Assembly (NCBI RefSeq): GCF_000247695.1
Contig: NW_004624842.1
Location: forward strand, 5,225,108-5,289,107
Direction: 5' to 3'
DNA: 64,000 nucleotides
Source of the DNA: Heterocephalus glaber
Taxonomy: Eukaryota; Chordata; Mammalia; Rodentia; Bathyergidae
Shown here: in pieces, positions 42,595-55,423 of the stretch
Layout of the letters: every line of letters starts with the position of its first letter
Position numbering within the stretch: the first letter of the stretch is position 1
Made by a program: the position numbers and the translations under genes
The notes under the pieces: model-generated
What the model was told of the DNA's origin: nothing
What the model saw: only the letters and a program-made list of their open reading frames with translations
The model's database searches: none

Positions 42595-42745
42595 TCAAGA
42601 GCTCTAGATTCCAGTCCTGATTCTGGCACGAATAATTCAAGGCCTCTGGGTCAGTTTCGTGGACATCAGTAAGCTCATCTGTAAAGCAGGGTGTGTCTCC
42701 CCTACAAGCTGCTATGAAAAACCAGTGAGTAAACAATGTATCTGT
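42595..42745 (+). repeat. MIR fossil
   Basis: caagagctctagattccagt, cctgattctggcacg, aagctcatctgtaaagcagg. Confidence 0.75.
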
Positions 42746-42899
42746 GTAAAGGGCATGAGCTGGAGCAGCAAGCACTGATGGAACAGCAGGACTCATGGTA
42801 CTAAGAGTTTAGGAGACAATATGCCACTGAAGTAGGGTAGAGGGAGGTTGTCATCTTCCTACTACTGTTCAAAGTTTGTTCAGATCTACTGTACCACAA

Positions 42900-43115
42900 A
42901 ACAGAGTTCAGGATTTGGATTTATAATCCTAACTTGTGTTAAACAAAAGCAGTAAAACCATGAACAAGACTCAACTTTTCTGAGTCTCAGTTTCCTCATG
43001 TGTAAACTAGGAGACTTTCCTAAATCATAAGACTGTAGTTAAGACTCAATGAACTAATGATGTGAAGTGTTTTGTAACCCACAAACTGTCGCACAAATAC
43101 CAGCCATTACTAAGC
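42900..43115 (+). repeat. MIR fossil
   Basis: ctgagtctcagtttcctcat, gtgtaaactaggag, gactcaatgaactaatgatg. Confidence 0.75.
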
Positions 43116-43786
43116 TGTTTTCCCATCAGCTCATGAGCGACACAGTGCAGTGGTTATTTATCACTTGACAAGTATTACCATCAAAGACCAGAGAAAATAC
43201 TAAAAGTAACACAGTTCAACCCTGACTTCTTCCTGCAGTGGTAATTATTCGTTTGGTTTATTATGGGAAGGGAGCTGTTTATCAGTTTGTATGCCTCATT
43301 AAACTGTCAGATGTCTGAGGAAAGGGACCTCTATGCATCTTAGGCACCTTTGTTTCACGATATCCAGCATGGCATACTTAAAAGATGTTAACTATACATT
43401 ACCAAAATGATTACTAACATATTAATAGCAGAAACACATCTAGAACTGAGGACTTCTAATCTCAAGACTAAGGTTCTTTATAACTATACACAAAGTGGCC
43501 CAAACCTGTCAATTTCTCATCTCTTCTTCAATTCCTCCACAATAATAAGACTCAACGTTCCATTCCTGGAAAAAGTCTGTGGCCTTTGTAGGCACTAGCT
43601 CCTCAGCCTAACATTCATCATCTATCTTTCTCGTAAGGTAATTCTTATCCAACCTCTGACTCAAGGCCTTTCTGATTTCCGCTAATATTGCATCAAGTAT
43701 GCTACCTTGCCCCATGCCTTTTTTGTTTACCACCAAATCCTGGCATACAGAATGTGTTTAAAAGTGTCTGTTAAAAGTTGAATGAA

Positions 43787-43957
43787 GCCAGTCATGGTAG
43801 CACAAACCGTAATCCCAGCACTCTGAAGTCTGAGGCAGGAGGACTGCTGCTAGTTCAGGACCAGCCTGGGCTACACAGTGTGTTCAAGTCCAACCTGAAG
43901 TACATTAGCAAGACCCTGTCTCAAAAAACGAAAAGGAAAAAAAAGGAAAAGTAACAT
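43787..43957 (+). mobile_element. B1-type SINE with target duplication
   Basis: Head agccagtcatggtagcac, accagcctgggctacacag, and gtccaacctgaagtacat (the doubled block). Flanked by ttaaaagttgaatgaa on both sides (16 bp exact). Confidence 0.93.
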
Positions 43958-45792
43958 TTTTTAAAAGTTGAATGAATGAAACAGTGGGTCTAGAAATCCA
44001 AGATGAGTTCAGGGGAAATATTCTTGGCCTGGAAGTCAGGTGGCCTGACTGATTCTAACTCCACTACTGTGCTTAATAATCTTATTATTTATGAATAATC
44101 TCAGAAGGTCCTTCCAGTGCTGGCAGAACGTAGTAATACTTATACTCTGGTTAGTCCTAGGAGTAAAGTACTTCTGAAGACAGCTGTGCATTCCTCAATA
44201 TAGGAGGCCCAACACCAGCAGCCCTCAGTAACACCAGGCACATTGGACTCTGCTGCCAGCAGCCTCCCAGACCATTGGTTTATTTAATCCCTCCTGATGA
44301 AATGCCAAGAATAAATTGTAGGTGAGCAGCAGAGCATTTTAATGAGTCTAGACTCTAATGAATCTTTTCCTTCCTCTGTCAATTAGAATTTCAAAGCTAG
44401 GATCCCCAAGGACCAATTTATTGGGAAAAGAGAGAAGTCTTTTGTTCATCAGCTGCTGTCGCCTGAGCTACCTGCCCTCCCCCTGTATATCTGCTAGACA
44501 ACAATTCTGCTTACTCAGGTATGATGCTTGGTATATAGCCTGGCCTATGAAGGCTTTTTTTTCTCCCCAATGTTTCTAGAGCCTGAGCTTGAAGAAGCAA
44601 CTAAGAATCCAGGGCATTTTTTAGGGTAGAGGTAGGGCTGGTCAGAGATTCAGAGCACCCCTGACTTTACTGTCATCTCTTAGGGATATTAGTCTTCAAA
44701 GAGCTAACAGCAACAGATTAACCAGCCATTCACCCAAGTAAGTTTCAGGCATTATTTGACAACTAGTTCACAAAAGTAGATATCAATAGCACTGTTTTAC
44801 AGACAAGAAAACTGCAGCTCTGAGAAGGAAAGTAAGAGTTAAGGAACACAATTAGTAACTGGCAGGCAGGGATTTGAACTATGCAATTCCAAAGACTGGG
44901 CTCTGTCAAAAAACAGCAGCATTGAACAAAGGCCAGAACCTCATATCCTGAATGGTAGAGATGATCTGTAGGCAACCACAATAAGGCTGAACACTTGTCT
45001 CCACACTGTCTTTTACCCAGGTACAAGTATAGCTGTGCATCACTGGTCCTTCCACTCTCAGAGCTGGTAATCCCCATCCCAGAAGATAATTCAAAGAGTC
45101 ATCATCAATACTACCCTTGGCTTCCACCCTACAAATCTTTTTATACAGTTGATTTGTGAGGAATTTCCAATCCTTGATCTAAGAGCTCCCAGGCACCCAG
45201 TTTTCGCCTCCCATTCTGTTCTCCAAATCATGCAGGGCCAGCCCAGTTGCTAATGCTCAGTCTTCAAGAGACATTTTCCAAAGTGAACAGATAAACAAGT
45301 CAGGTTTCCAAATGGTTACAGATTGAATTTTAGGACTCTGGTGAGAAACACAAAACAGTGAGGTCAAGAGGCTTGTTCAAGTTTACAGAATAACAACATA
45401 CTAAATCCTAACCTGTTCTCAATCTATATACAAGAATAACCCAAATCTATAAAACTGAAATCAGTGCTTTAAAAAAATGTTTAACATTTAATTTGAAATA
45501 ACTATAGATTCACATGCTAAAACATTTAGCACAGTGTCTCTGGTTTCTAATATTAAGAGACTGAACTAAAACCTCTCTTTATCTTTGACCTTCCAGGAAG
45601 CACCAAACAAGAAATGTGAGCTACTGGATAAATTAAGAAAATGGGAGAGCACTTCCAAGAGGAGCCTTTGAGAAGGAGTGAATGAGTTTAACAGTGTACT
45701 TAAAATGTACACATATAATACCTTAAATATCCTTCCAATGAAAAGTTATTAACAGCCCCATTTCATAGATGAGCAAACTGTCGAAGTAACTT

Positions 45793-46232
45793 GTCCAATC
45801 CCCTTCCCCCTCTTTTTGGAACATGTTTGCAATATATAACATTTATGTTCCTTGTGTGGAGTCAGCTACATGTACATAACACATCCCAATTCCCTTTTCA
45901 TCCCTTTTCCCTCCCCATCCTTACCCCTCCCCTCCAACTCTTGATCCCTTTCCCCTTAGAGAAAGATCTGTCTCCCTGCTTCCTATTATCTATCTACTAT
46001 TTTGCTCTTTATGCTTTGAATTTCTCATATAAGAGAAACCATTTGCTGTTCAAGCTTGTGTGTCTGATTTGTTTCACTTAACACTATGATCTCAAGGTGC
46101 ACCCATTTTCCTACAAATAACTCAAGTTTGCCTTTCTTTATGGCAGAGTAGTACTCCATCGTGTGTAAACACTACATTTTCTTCATCCATTCATCTACTG
46201 ATGGACATATAGGCAGGCCACTTCCAAGATTT
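45793..46232 (-). mobile_element. L1 3' end, inverted arm
   Basis: Reverse-sense L1: ctactctgccataaagaaag on the minus strand (ORF2 end), through the 3'UTR to a region matching the next element. Forms a head-to-head pair with 46233-46356. Confidence 0.8.
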
Positions 46233-46356
46233 GGGTGGAGGAGGGAGAGAGGGAAGAGAAACAGGATGAAAAAGGGAACTGGGATGTATTACATACATGT
46301 ACCAACTCCCCCCAAGGAATGTAAACATTTTGCACTACAAACATGTACTAATAAAG
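46233..46356 (+). mobile_element. L1 3'UTR end, direct arm
   Basis: gggaactgggatgtattac, atacatgtaccaactccc, aacatgtactaataaagg parallels the 3' end of the inverted arm and of the L1s at 35348 and 59300. Confidence 0.75.
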
Positions 46357-46436
46357 GGGCGGGGGGATTTAGCTCAGTGGCACCGCGCCTGCCTTGCATG
46401 ATCAAGGTCCAAAAGAAAACCCCCCCCCCCAAAACA
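46357..46436 (+). mobile_element. ID SINE, decayed 3' end
   Basis: ggggcggggggatttagctc ... gatcaaggtcc; the B box and tail are replaced by an A/C-rich stretch including a run of C. Sits at the end of the L1 fragment. Confidence 0.82.
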
Positions 46437-47229
46437 AAGAAGTAGTACCTAGTCTGAGATTTGTCCCAGTGTGTGCCAAAGCTAGGACTCAAACCCAAAT
46501 ACAGTCAACTCCAGATCTTATTCCTCTTCCACACTGCATCTCTGGAGGTTAAGACAGGCTGGCCTTCAAAGATTGGTGTGCACGACAACTGGTGGTTAAG
46601 AGCAGGCTGCCAGTTCAAGTATAGGGGTAGCATGAACACAGCTGGAGAACTGGCAACATGCTCTTTGCAAAGAGGATGGTAGTTCAAATATGCTGGCCAA
46701 AATAAAACCATAAATTCACATAACAAAGACCAAATAAAAAGCTAAAGGAAGAAAACAAATGGCAAAAGGACCTAGCTGCTCTTGCCAACCACATGGGTCT
46801 CAACTTGATTCCCTTCTGCTGGAGAATAAAGAAAGGGAGACAGCAGGCAGAAAAGTATGAGCCAGAAACAAGGAGGCAAGAGAACTGGGAAAAATAAATC
46901 AAGTTCTGCCACTAAGTATATAAATGGCCATGGGCAAATCATTTGCCTTCTCTGGGTTTCTGAATTGAAACATGTCCAAGAACCTCTCTAGCTCTGACCC
47001 TCCAAGGAACACACTATTACCAGGTCATGTGAGCAAATGTGGGTCTGAAAAATGCTGGGAAAGACAGCTGTATGAGAATGAAGATATTAAAATGGGCTTC
47101 AAATTAATCTTGGGGAAAATCCAAAAAAGTTGGTAGGGAGGAACTTCCAGTGCCCTGGCTATGCGCTGGCATCATTTCATTAGAAAAATAAGCCTCAGAG
47201 CTCTGTTCTGGCCATGGCTGCTCCATTCT

Positions 47230-47400
47230 TCTGCCTCTTCCACACTGCTTCTCTAGAGGTAAGATTGGTGCTGCTCCAGCCATACTGCCTGCCTTCTATC
47301 ATTCTATATTTTTACCTCAGGGCCTTTTCACCTGTTCTTTTCTCAGCTAGAAATGAGCTTCCTCTTCAGAGAGGACTTCTCTGGCCACTTTTAAAAACTT
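47230..47400 (+). repeat. L2 fossil
   Basis: tcttccacactgcttctcta, ttacctcagggccttttcac, cagagaggacttctctggcc match the L2 3' region. Confidence 0.65.
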
Positions 47401-47406
47401 TACCTT

Positions 47407-47567
47407 GCCAGGTGTGGTGGCGCACGCCTATAATCCCAGCACTCAGGAGGCTGAGGCAGGAGGATCACCTAGAGTTCACAACCAGGCTGGGCTACATAGA
47501 GAGTTCAAGGCCAGCCTGAACTACATAGTGAGACCCTGTCTGAAAAAGGAAGGAAGGGAGGAAGGGA
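47407..47567 (+). mobile_element. B1-type SINE
   Basis: ccaggtgtggtggcgcacgc, cagcactcaggaggctgagg, ggctacatagagagttcaag, cctgaactacatagtgagac: well preserved, with the doubled block. Confidence 0.93.
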
Positions 47568-47615
47568 AAATGTTATTATTGTTTGCATTTTTTCATTTTC
47601 AAAAACTGTATCTCA

Positions 47616-47690
47616 GGGGTTGCTCAGTGGTTCCGCCACCTGCCTCACAAGTGCAAGGTCCTGAGTTCAAACCCCAGTAGCAAAAAAAAA
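47616..47690 (+). mobile_element. ID SINE, 5'-shortened
   Basis: ggggttgctcagtggttccg ... gttcaaaccccagtagc, A tail. The usual ggatttag head is missing. Confidence 0.88.
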
Positions 47691-48599
47691 CCAAACTATC
47701 TCAGCTCTAAGAGCAATATCAAGCACTTGTTGCATATATTAAAAATATATATATTTTCAAGTTCTTAAGGTCCTTTCCAATTCTGACATGCTGTGACTTA
47801 TAGGCTGGAACTAGGAACCATTTTAAAAGTTCCAAGCCTAGATGAGCTTAGGTCTAACCTACTCTTCAGGCTCCAGCTTTGTGTATGTTCTGCCTCAGTG
47901 GTTCTTCAGATGCAGCACACACATCCTAGTGCACAGTGATATATAAAAGTAGAGAAATACATTATTTAACTCAGAAATGTGCGTTCCTGGGTTGGCATGA
48001 CTCTAGCTAGTTTTAATAGATTCTGATCATTTTCAATGACTGTATGTTAAGGAAAATTATCCTAAACTTGGATGTAAGGCAAAAAGATCATTATGAGACC
48101 TTTTAAAGTCATATTAGAATATTTTTTATTATGTATCTGTGAGTCATCTGACAGAAAATGAAATTTTGTTTGACTTATTCACCAATGATTAGGGCCTGAA
48201 TGTTTTAAAGCTCTACAACATTAGAAGTTAAAGTATCAAAAACTGACAAGGGTACACTTTTTTTTTAAACAGACAAGGTAACTCCATGGGTTACATTTTT
48301 AGTAGGACATGAGCCGATTTTAGACCTAATTTAGCAATCTTAGCACAATAACCTTCTTCCACTAACAACCTAAACCATTTGTCAGCCATTCTCTTTCTAA
48401 TGGTTTCCACATTAAACAATTAAACAAAGCTGACATATACTCACTGTATGTGAGAATTATGCCTTAACAGCGGTATATATAGCCACAGACCTGCCTACCT
48501 CACTGAAACCAGACACTGAGAGTCAGGAGAAGCCTGACACCCTGGCACAGGATGCCAGTGAAATGTTACAGATGGTCACTTAAAGGACACAATGACATA

Positions 48600-48760
48600 A
48601 AGGCCAGTGTAGTAGAAAGGGCCCCATGCTGAGAGTCAGGGTACCCACCACTTACTTCTGGGGTAACCCTAGGCATATCACTGCCTTTTTCTGGGTTCAA
48701 TTCCACAATTATAAAATGGGAAAGTTGGTGCAGGTCAGTGCTGTTTTATAAACTGTGTAC
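48600..48760 (+). repeat. MIR fossil
   Basis: cccatgctgagagtcaggg, acttctggggtaaccctagg, caattccacaattataaaat. Confidence 0.75.
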
Positions 48761-48941
48761 CTAGGATCCCTGCAAGTTTAAGGCATATGTCTCAGGGGTT
48801 GTTTTTGATAAAGGTAGTAGGGAAGCTGAGCCACTAAGCCTACTACTACTGCTTCAATCAGTGTTGCTCCATTTGAATGTTACATGTTTAAATAAAGGGT
48901 CCTTCTGTAAACTTGATGACTGTCAGTTAAGGTCCCTTAAC

Positions 48942-49086
48942 TTTTTTTTTGAGATAGGGTCTCAAAATGCAGTTCAGGCTGGCGTTGAACTCATTATGTA
49001 GCCCAGGCTGGCCTCAAACTCACGGCAATCCTACTGCCTCAGTCTCTGGAGTGTTGGGATTGCAGGCCTGCACCACCACACCCAGC
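48942..49086 (-). mobile_element. B1-type SINE
   Basis: T-run, gagatagggtctcaaaatgc, gtagcccaggctggcctcaa, ggcctgcaccaccacaccca. Confidence 0.92.
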
Positions 49087-49472
49087 CCTTAACTCTTAAT
49101 ATCCTAAAATTCCATAGCTTTATGGCAAATGATGCTCAGGGAAATGCAGAGATAAAAATATCTCCTCTCATCTTATCCCTAAAAAGACATCATTAGAAGG
49201 GGGTCTCATTAAGAAGTCTCACAGTTGAGTATGAATTAGTGAGGAGGGGGACAAAAGGGCAGGGAGGGGCTCAGAAAGGGACAGAGACAAAGGAAGGCCT
49301 GCCCCTTTTGTAACTGAAGTCTATCTAGGTAAGCCCAAGGCCAGGAAGAGAACCCTCCCAGGGAGGACTTAAATTGTTGAAGATAGAAGACTCTCAAGTG
49401 CCTGGATCTCTGGACCCCACAACTGGGTTCTGGAGGTTGTTTGAAGGAGAGCAGTGAGAAAATGTACTGAAG

Positions 49473-49563
49473 GGGCCTGGGGATTTAGCTCAGTGGTTCC
49501 GCCACCTGCCTTGCAAGTGCAAGGTCCTGAGTTCGATCCCTGGTACCAGAAAAAAAAAAAAAA
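49473..49563 (+). mobile_element. ID SINE with target duplication
   Basis: gggcctggggatttagctca ... gttcgatccctggtacc; aaaatgtactgaagg on both sides. Confidence 0.95.
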
Positions 49564-49659
49564 TGTACTGAAGGCATAGAAGATATTTCCATTATTCTCA
49601 GGGACCAATATCTGTTCTTGGGGACTTGTGAACACTCTACCCTCCCAGAAGGCTGTGGC

Positions 49660-49905
49660 CAGAGGCCAGCTAGGCAGTATGGTATTCAGGAATGAGCTCA
49701 GTCTATAGGGTAAGGAGGTTCTTAGTTCAAATCTCAGTTCTTTCAAACACTACATATGTGACATCAATAAGTCCATTTACCTCACTAAGCCTCTGCTCCC
49801 CCACCCTCACTGGAGCTATTATTAACTTAATGAGTTAAGGAAATAATCTATTTAAAGTACCTATCACAATACCAGGCACACAGTAGGTGCATAATAAATG
49901 TTACT
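49660..49905 (+). repeat. MIR fossil, nearly full length
   Basis: gggtaaggaggttcttagtt, ccatttacctcactaagcct, accaggcacacagtaggtgc, ataataaatgttactcaa: the best MIR in the window. Confidence 0.9.
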
Positions 49906-51128
49906 CAAGGGAGAAAGGGTGAACTAGCAAAAGAACACTGAATATGATTCATGTATCAGGCAGGGAAGACTCAGAGACAACAAACCCCAGGTGGCAGATC
50001 AGAACTGAGTGGATGAGAATGGGACCGGGTTGATTTGGAGAATCTGTTGTGCTATTCTAAGAGCATCTGGATCTTGTACCAGCCAAAGCAAATCAAACAA
50101 GAGTGCTTATGGAGCGCTTGTTTCCAAAACAAGTACAGGCTGTGTTATTGACACATGCCACAGGGGATTTGAGGAAGCTGTTGGCGGTTAAGAAAGCTGA
50201 CATGCTTTCAGTTCCAATCTTTGCTACTACATACAGATAGGAGCAACTGACCTTGGATCTAGAAGAAAATGTAACACAAGAGACCTGGCTTCTGGTGTGA
50301 GCTCAAACCCCTGGCCATGACTTCATTTCTCAGACCTGCTTTTTACTTTCCTCTTTTGAATATTAATTTTCTATATCACTATCCCCACTTTCTGATGACA
50401 ATACTGTGGCTCAGAAAGATTAAGCTAGTATTGGCAGAAACTGGTATTCAGACTCTGCCACGTTTCTTTCCTGCTTCATTATCTCTCAGTGTTAAACAAG
50501 GGGATTAGATGAGATGGACCAAGACATTTCTAGAGCTGAAAACTGAATGGTTCTGGGTGGCTTGAAATTACAGTTTCAAGAACATTCTAAATATTCTAGG
50601 GCTACACAAAGTCTGGCTGGTTGAAGTCTTCTCCACAATGAAACCCTTAATACCAAGGACAAAGTTGGGATACAACGGAGTTTAAGAGCCACAAGAGAGT
50701 GGACAATGAAGAGGCCCTTGGAGAAAACACCTCCTAACTAAATTAACTATCAGATGAGGATGTGGAGGCTGCAAAAAGAGAAAGTGTTTGTTTGACTGGA
50801 ACTCCTAGCGAGTGGGTCACAGAGCACAACCTGGGACCTCTGCTCAAGGTTTCTCTCACAGTTGCTAGCTACTCAGTCCCCAAACTTCCAAATCACTGTT
50901 CTCTTTTTTCTTTTTTTCCCTAAATGCTGAGTAACAAGCAGGTCACTGCCCCTGCAGCAAAAACCCAGTCACTTCCCACATCCTTTCATTACAGATAATA
51001 GCTCAATGTTTTAACAGTCCCTGCTAAAGCCTTAAGCAGGACTGAATTTGAGGCTTCTCCTTTGGCTGTTTGATGCCTTAGGACCACAGAACAATATGTC
51101 TTTGGTTGGAGAAACAAAACTGGAAAGA

Positions 51129-51278
51129 AGCTGGGCATGGTGGCACACACCTGTAATCCCAGCACTCAGGAGGCTGAGGTAGGAAGATCACCGTGAGGTT
51201 TGAGGTCAGTCTGGGCTACATAGTGAGTTCAAAGACAACCAGAACTACAAAGTGAGACCACCTCCCCCAAAAAAGGAC
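51129..51278 (+). mobile_element. B1-type SINE
   Basis: agctgggcatggtggcacac, cagcactcaggaggctgagg, ggctacatagtgagttcaaa; doubled block present. Confidence 0.93.
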
Positions 51279-51533
51279 ATCAGCAACTATAGATCACCTT
51301 TCTACTTCATTCTCTCCTTATAGAACTGATGAAACTGTGGCCCGGGAATAAAATGGTTCCCAAAGGCTGAGTTAGTAGAATAAAGCTCAGAGCCTGAGTC
51401 ACCATACTCTGCTTTTTCAATCTAACGCTGAACCCATAGTTTCAAAATTTACTTCAGTCAGTTGTAGTTGAGAACCAATCCAGGCCACATTTTTTTTTCC
51501 CATCTACTATTATCATCATAACCACAGAAAGTA

Positions 51534-51782
51534 CAGTTATACTTTGGTACCTGACTGCTTTGAAACTTCAAATTTTGTACTTGACATATTTTGACATGAA
51601 AATTTTGTCTCAGTACTTGTCATTTGTTTGGCACTCCACACACAAGCTAGAATTTGTCACTGTCAACTGTCTCCTGATTTACTTACTCCTTTTTCCAACC
51701 AAAGCAATTTGTTTGGTACTCACTGATTTTGGTACTTGCCACACCTCTAGGAACAATTAGTAAGTACTGAGGTATCACACTG
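51534..51782. mobile_element. TA-flanked mariner-like MITE, copy 1
   Basis: Starts cagttatactttggtac and ends gtactgaggtatcacactg, roughly inverted ends, with TA on each side (51532-51533, 51783-51784). Homologous along its length to 63581-63797. 249 bp; no transposase frame. Confidence 0.75.
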
Positions 51783-52336
51783 TAGGATTATTCTCATTTT
51801 GTAGTTGAGGAAAGTACAACTAAAGGGTTAGTCACACAGAAAATAAATGTCAGCAAAGACTCAGATCTTGGTAAATCTGGTTCGGTTCTAAAAACCTCCC
51901 TTTCTCCAACATCAGATGGCCTATGGTTTTAAAGAATACATACAATGGTGAGAAAGATGCAGCTAATTAATCTCGCTAAAGACCAGATATCCCATCAATA
52001 GCTTTTGTCTTTAGCCTATGCTCTAACTCTCGACAGATTATGCTAACTGAAGAGATGGAAGCAGGTAGTGATGAGGGTTAAGTATGGGGAGTGGAGTCTC
52101 AGGTAATACAAAATGACAACAGATAACCTCAAAGAAGCAATTTTTGTTTTGTGTTAATGGGGTCTTTTGTTGTTACAGAACAGTATTTCCCTCCTACCTC
52201 TGTCCCATTAGATAATGAAACCCCTTCATCTCAGGATTCTAGCACCACATTTGCTGATGGACCTTGTTTTTCTGAAATGTAATTTCCCACTCTCCTAGCT
52301 TGGATTCTGATATTTGGACCCTAGTCTCAGGCTCAG

Positions 52337-52340
<4 letters not shown>

Positions 52341-52398
<58 letters not shown>
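52341..52398. repeat. (CT)n microsatellite
   Basis: About 58 bases of CT with one G interruption (cgct). Confidence 0.97.
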
Positions 52399-53630
52399 GC
52401 TATAGCCAACATCCCTAGAACCGCCCTCTAGTTGATCTTATCTATCTACATAGGCTAAGTTAGTCTCTCTCCTATTGGGCTGATCTTTTGCTCTGGTCTG
52501 CTGTCCTAGTGGGAAACAAGAAAGATTCTCTTTAGTTTTAGTGAAAAGGGGAGGGAAGTGGGGCCCAGAGCCTTTTGTTTGCCATTCTTTTTCCATAAGA
52601 AAACTGGACTTTATTACTTTGCTGTGATAGCAACCTTCAAGAAAGAGCCAGCTGTTTCTGGAACCAAAGTAATAAGATGTGGCCAGAATTCCTGGGTGTG
52701 GAGTGAATAGGGACAGCTGGTTCTTATATGAGCTGTTCTGGCAGCTTTCCTTAGACTCCCCCACTAATTCTCTAGACACCATATGATGATTATACTGGCA
52801 GACAATGGGCCTCCTGCCTTTTGAAGCTACCAATCCCACTTGGGTCAGATGTTCATTCCTATACCTTGAAGGATGATGATATACTGCGACGGCTCTTGGA
52901 CCTGCTCAGACTCTGTTCCAGGTCCTTATCACTATAATTGCTAACATTAATAGTAATTTACATTTGTACAATACCTAATGGCTTTATATAGCACTTAATC
53001 ATAATGTGCCTTAAACAGCAGGCTGGACAGAAACTATTATTTCTCATTTAAAGATGAAAGGAAACATGTAAATAACCAGTAAGCCCAAGCACTGCTCCAG
53101 AGTTCTACCCATCTTAATGTTATTTACCTATGGCACCTGCTCTTTAAACCTTTCTTCTGTAATGGAATTAAATTTCCACTTAGAATTTCATTCGTAACAG
53201 GCAACAGAGGTATTCTCAAGGCCCTGAAAGTCATTCAGAAATCTGGGAAGTCCATGAGGTGGGCAGCTGTCTCTGGTAGCTCTGTCAACTTTCCTCAGAA
53301 GCCTGGGGAGCTCTGGTTTGTCATGTGCCATCACCCCCATAACCCCAGGTCAAGGCTCACGCCTGCTCCATTGCCTGCCCAGTGTTGATTTGGGGCAGGC
53401 AGGATCCAGGATGCCAAGCACTATGGGTCTAGGCCTTGCTCCTTCTCTATGGGTAATGTAGACCGCTTGATTATCCCTACTGTTTCTGAAGTGGGCCTTC
53501 TAGGAAGCTCTAAATACTTCACCAGAGGCTACCACAACAGAAGGGCAAACTGACAGTCCACTGACCACCAACAACTTTAGTCAAGCTTGAAGAAGAGCTA
53601 AGTTTGAGCTGTGTAGCACCTCAAAAATCA

Positions 53631-54738
53631 GTAACTAAAACAAGAAAAGCAAACTAAACCAAAAGCAAGTAGAAATCAGAAAATAATTACGATTAAAGTA
53701 GAAAATTAATGGAATTAAATAAAAACTATGAAGCCAAAAGTTGGTTCTCTGAAAAGATCCACAAAATTGATAAACCTTTAGTTAGACTGGCCCAAGAAAA
53801 AAAAAAGATAGAAGACACAAATTACCAAAGCCAGGAATGAAAGGGGGGGTTAGGGCCAGGGATTTAGCTCAGTGGTTTCGGCGTCTGCTGTGCAAGCGCA
53901 AGGACCCGAGTTCGATCCCTGATACCAAAAAAAAAAATTAAATTAAATTAAAAAAAAAAAGAAAGGGGGGGTTATCCACTGATCTTATGGAAATTGAAAG
54001 GATTTTAACAAAGTACTGTAAATAACTTGAAGCCAATAAATTCAAAACTTAGATGAAATAGACAAATTCCTAGAAAATCAAAATGACTAAAAAAAAAAAA
54101 AAGAAAAAGAAAAAAGAAAATCTAAGTAGACCCATAGGTAAGGAAAAAACTGAAATAGTAATTAATATTTTCCAACAAAGAAAAGCCCAAGCTCACATGG
54201 CTTCAGGGGTGAACGCTATCAAACACTTGAAGAATTAACACTAATGTTTTACAAACTTGTCCAGTAAATAGAGAAGAGAACAGTCTTATTCATCCTGAGG
54301 CCTCTACTACCCTCATACCAAAACCAACGACATTACAAGAATACTATAAACCAATCCCCCAGCAAATCAAACCCACTATCATTTTTTTAAAAATTAATAT
54401 ACTACAACCAAGTTGGATTTACTCTACAAACACAAAGTTGATTTACTATCCAAAAATTTATTACTATAAAACCATGTCAGTAGAACAGAAGACAAAAACC
54501 ACATAATCAACAAAACCCAGAATCCATCCATATAAAACCTCACAAACTAGGAATACAAAAGAACGTTTTTAGTCTGATAAAAGTCATCCACAAGGGGAAA
54601 AAAACTTGATGGTCAAAGACTGAGTACCATCCCCTTCCCCAAGTTGGTACCGAGAGGTAAGGCTGTCTGCTTTTACCAATTCTATTCAACACCGTCCTAG
54701 AGAGAGTAGTAGAGGCACCAACTGATGCATCAGTGATT
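53631..54738 (+). mobile_element. Degenerate L1 ORF2 fragment
   Basis: Phrases of L1 ORF2 in order: gaagccaaaagttggttctc, aaattgataaacctttagtt, aagcccaagctcacatggct, ccaaaaccaacgacattac. Many indels; no open frame survives. An ID (53853-53960) is inserted in it. Confidence 0.8.
53853..53960 (+). mobile_element. ID SINE inside an L1
   Basis: gggccagggatttagctcag ... gttcgatccctgatacc, then A-rich (TTAA)n tail. gaaagggggggtta on both sides is the target duplication. Confidence 0.95.
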
Positions 54739-54756
54739 TTTTTTTTTTTAAATGGA

Positions 54757-55250
54757 CATCTGTCCATTCCTCTACTCAAAATTCTCCAATGGCTCTCTAT
54801 TTCACTCAGAAGAAAGACTTTCCTGTCTATCCTTGTGATTTCTCCATTTTCCACTCCCCTGTCTTGCTCATTTCCTTTCTAACCACACTGGCTTCCTTTT
54901 GCTCCTCAAACACAATAAGCACATTACTGTTTCAAGGCCTCTGAACTTGCTGAACTCCTAACTCCTGGAATGTTATTCCCCCAAGACACACACATAGCAC
55001 ACTACTTCAGTTCCTGCATCTTCACACAGATTTTATTTGATCAGACAGGCCTTCTTTGATAATCCAGTCCCTCCTTATTCTCGTATCCTGCTTTATTTTT
55101 CTTCATATTTATTCATGTGTCTGCTTTTTTCCACTAGAATGTAAACTACAGTAGAACTATTTTATTTACTGCTATATCTCAAACACCCGAAACTGTACCT
55201 AGAGTTCACAGTAGATAATAATTAGTGAATGAATAATGAATAAGTGTCTT
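54757..55250 (+). repeat. L2 LINE 3' end
   Basis: ctactcaaaattctccaatg, ccacactggcttccttttgc, ctggaatgttattcccccaa, tcctgctttatttttcttca, ttagtgaatgaataatgaat: clear L2 order. Confidence 0.85.
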
Positions 55251-55297
55251 CAAAAAGAAAAACTGATATATAAGAATTAATGTAAAAAGTGAAAACA

Positions 55298-55375
55298 GGT
55301 CAGGGATTTAGCTCAGTGGTTCCACCACCTGCTGTGCAAGCGCAGGGTCCCAAGTTCAATCTCAGGTACCAAAAA

Positions 55376-55422
<47 letters not shown>

Positions 55423-55423
55423 A
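55298..55423 (+). mobile_element. ID SINE with (AAAT)n tail
   Basis: gtcagggatttagctcagtg ... gttcaatctcaggtacc then AAAT repeats (about 55370-55423). aaaaagtgaaaac on both sides. Confidence 0.95.

Larger units (their letters stand above)
35349..53630 (-). other. RALY upstream intron, middle
   Basis: No exon recognised. Repeats are listed individually. Long stretches with nothing recognisable include 36590-37820, 43120-43780, 44210-45790 and 50200-51120. Confidence 0.6.

Noticed and set aside
50009..50191. Possible small protein (60-aa open frame)
   Set aside because: Short, no start context or conserved motif, in intron sequence.
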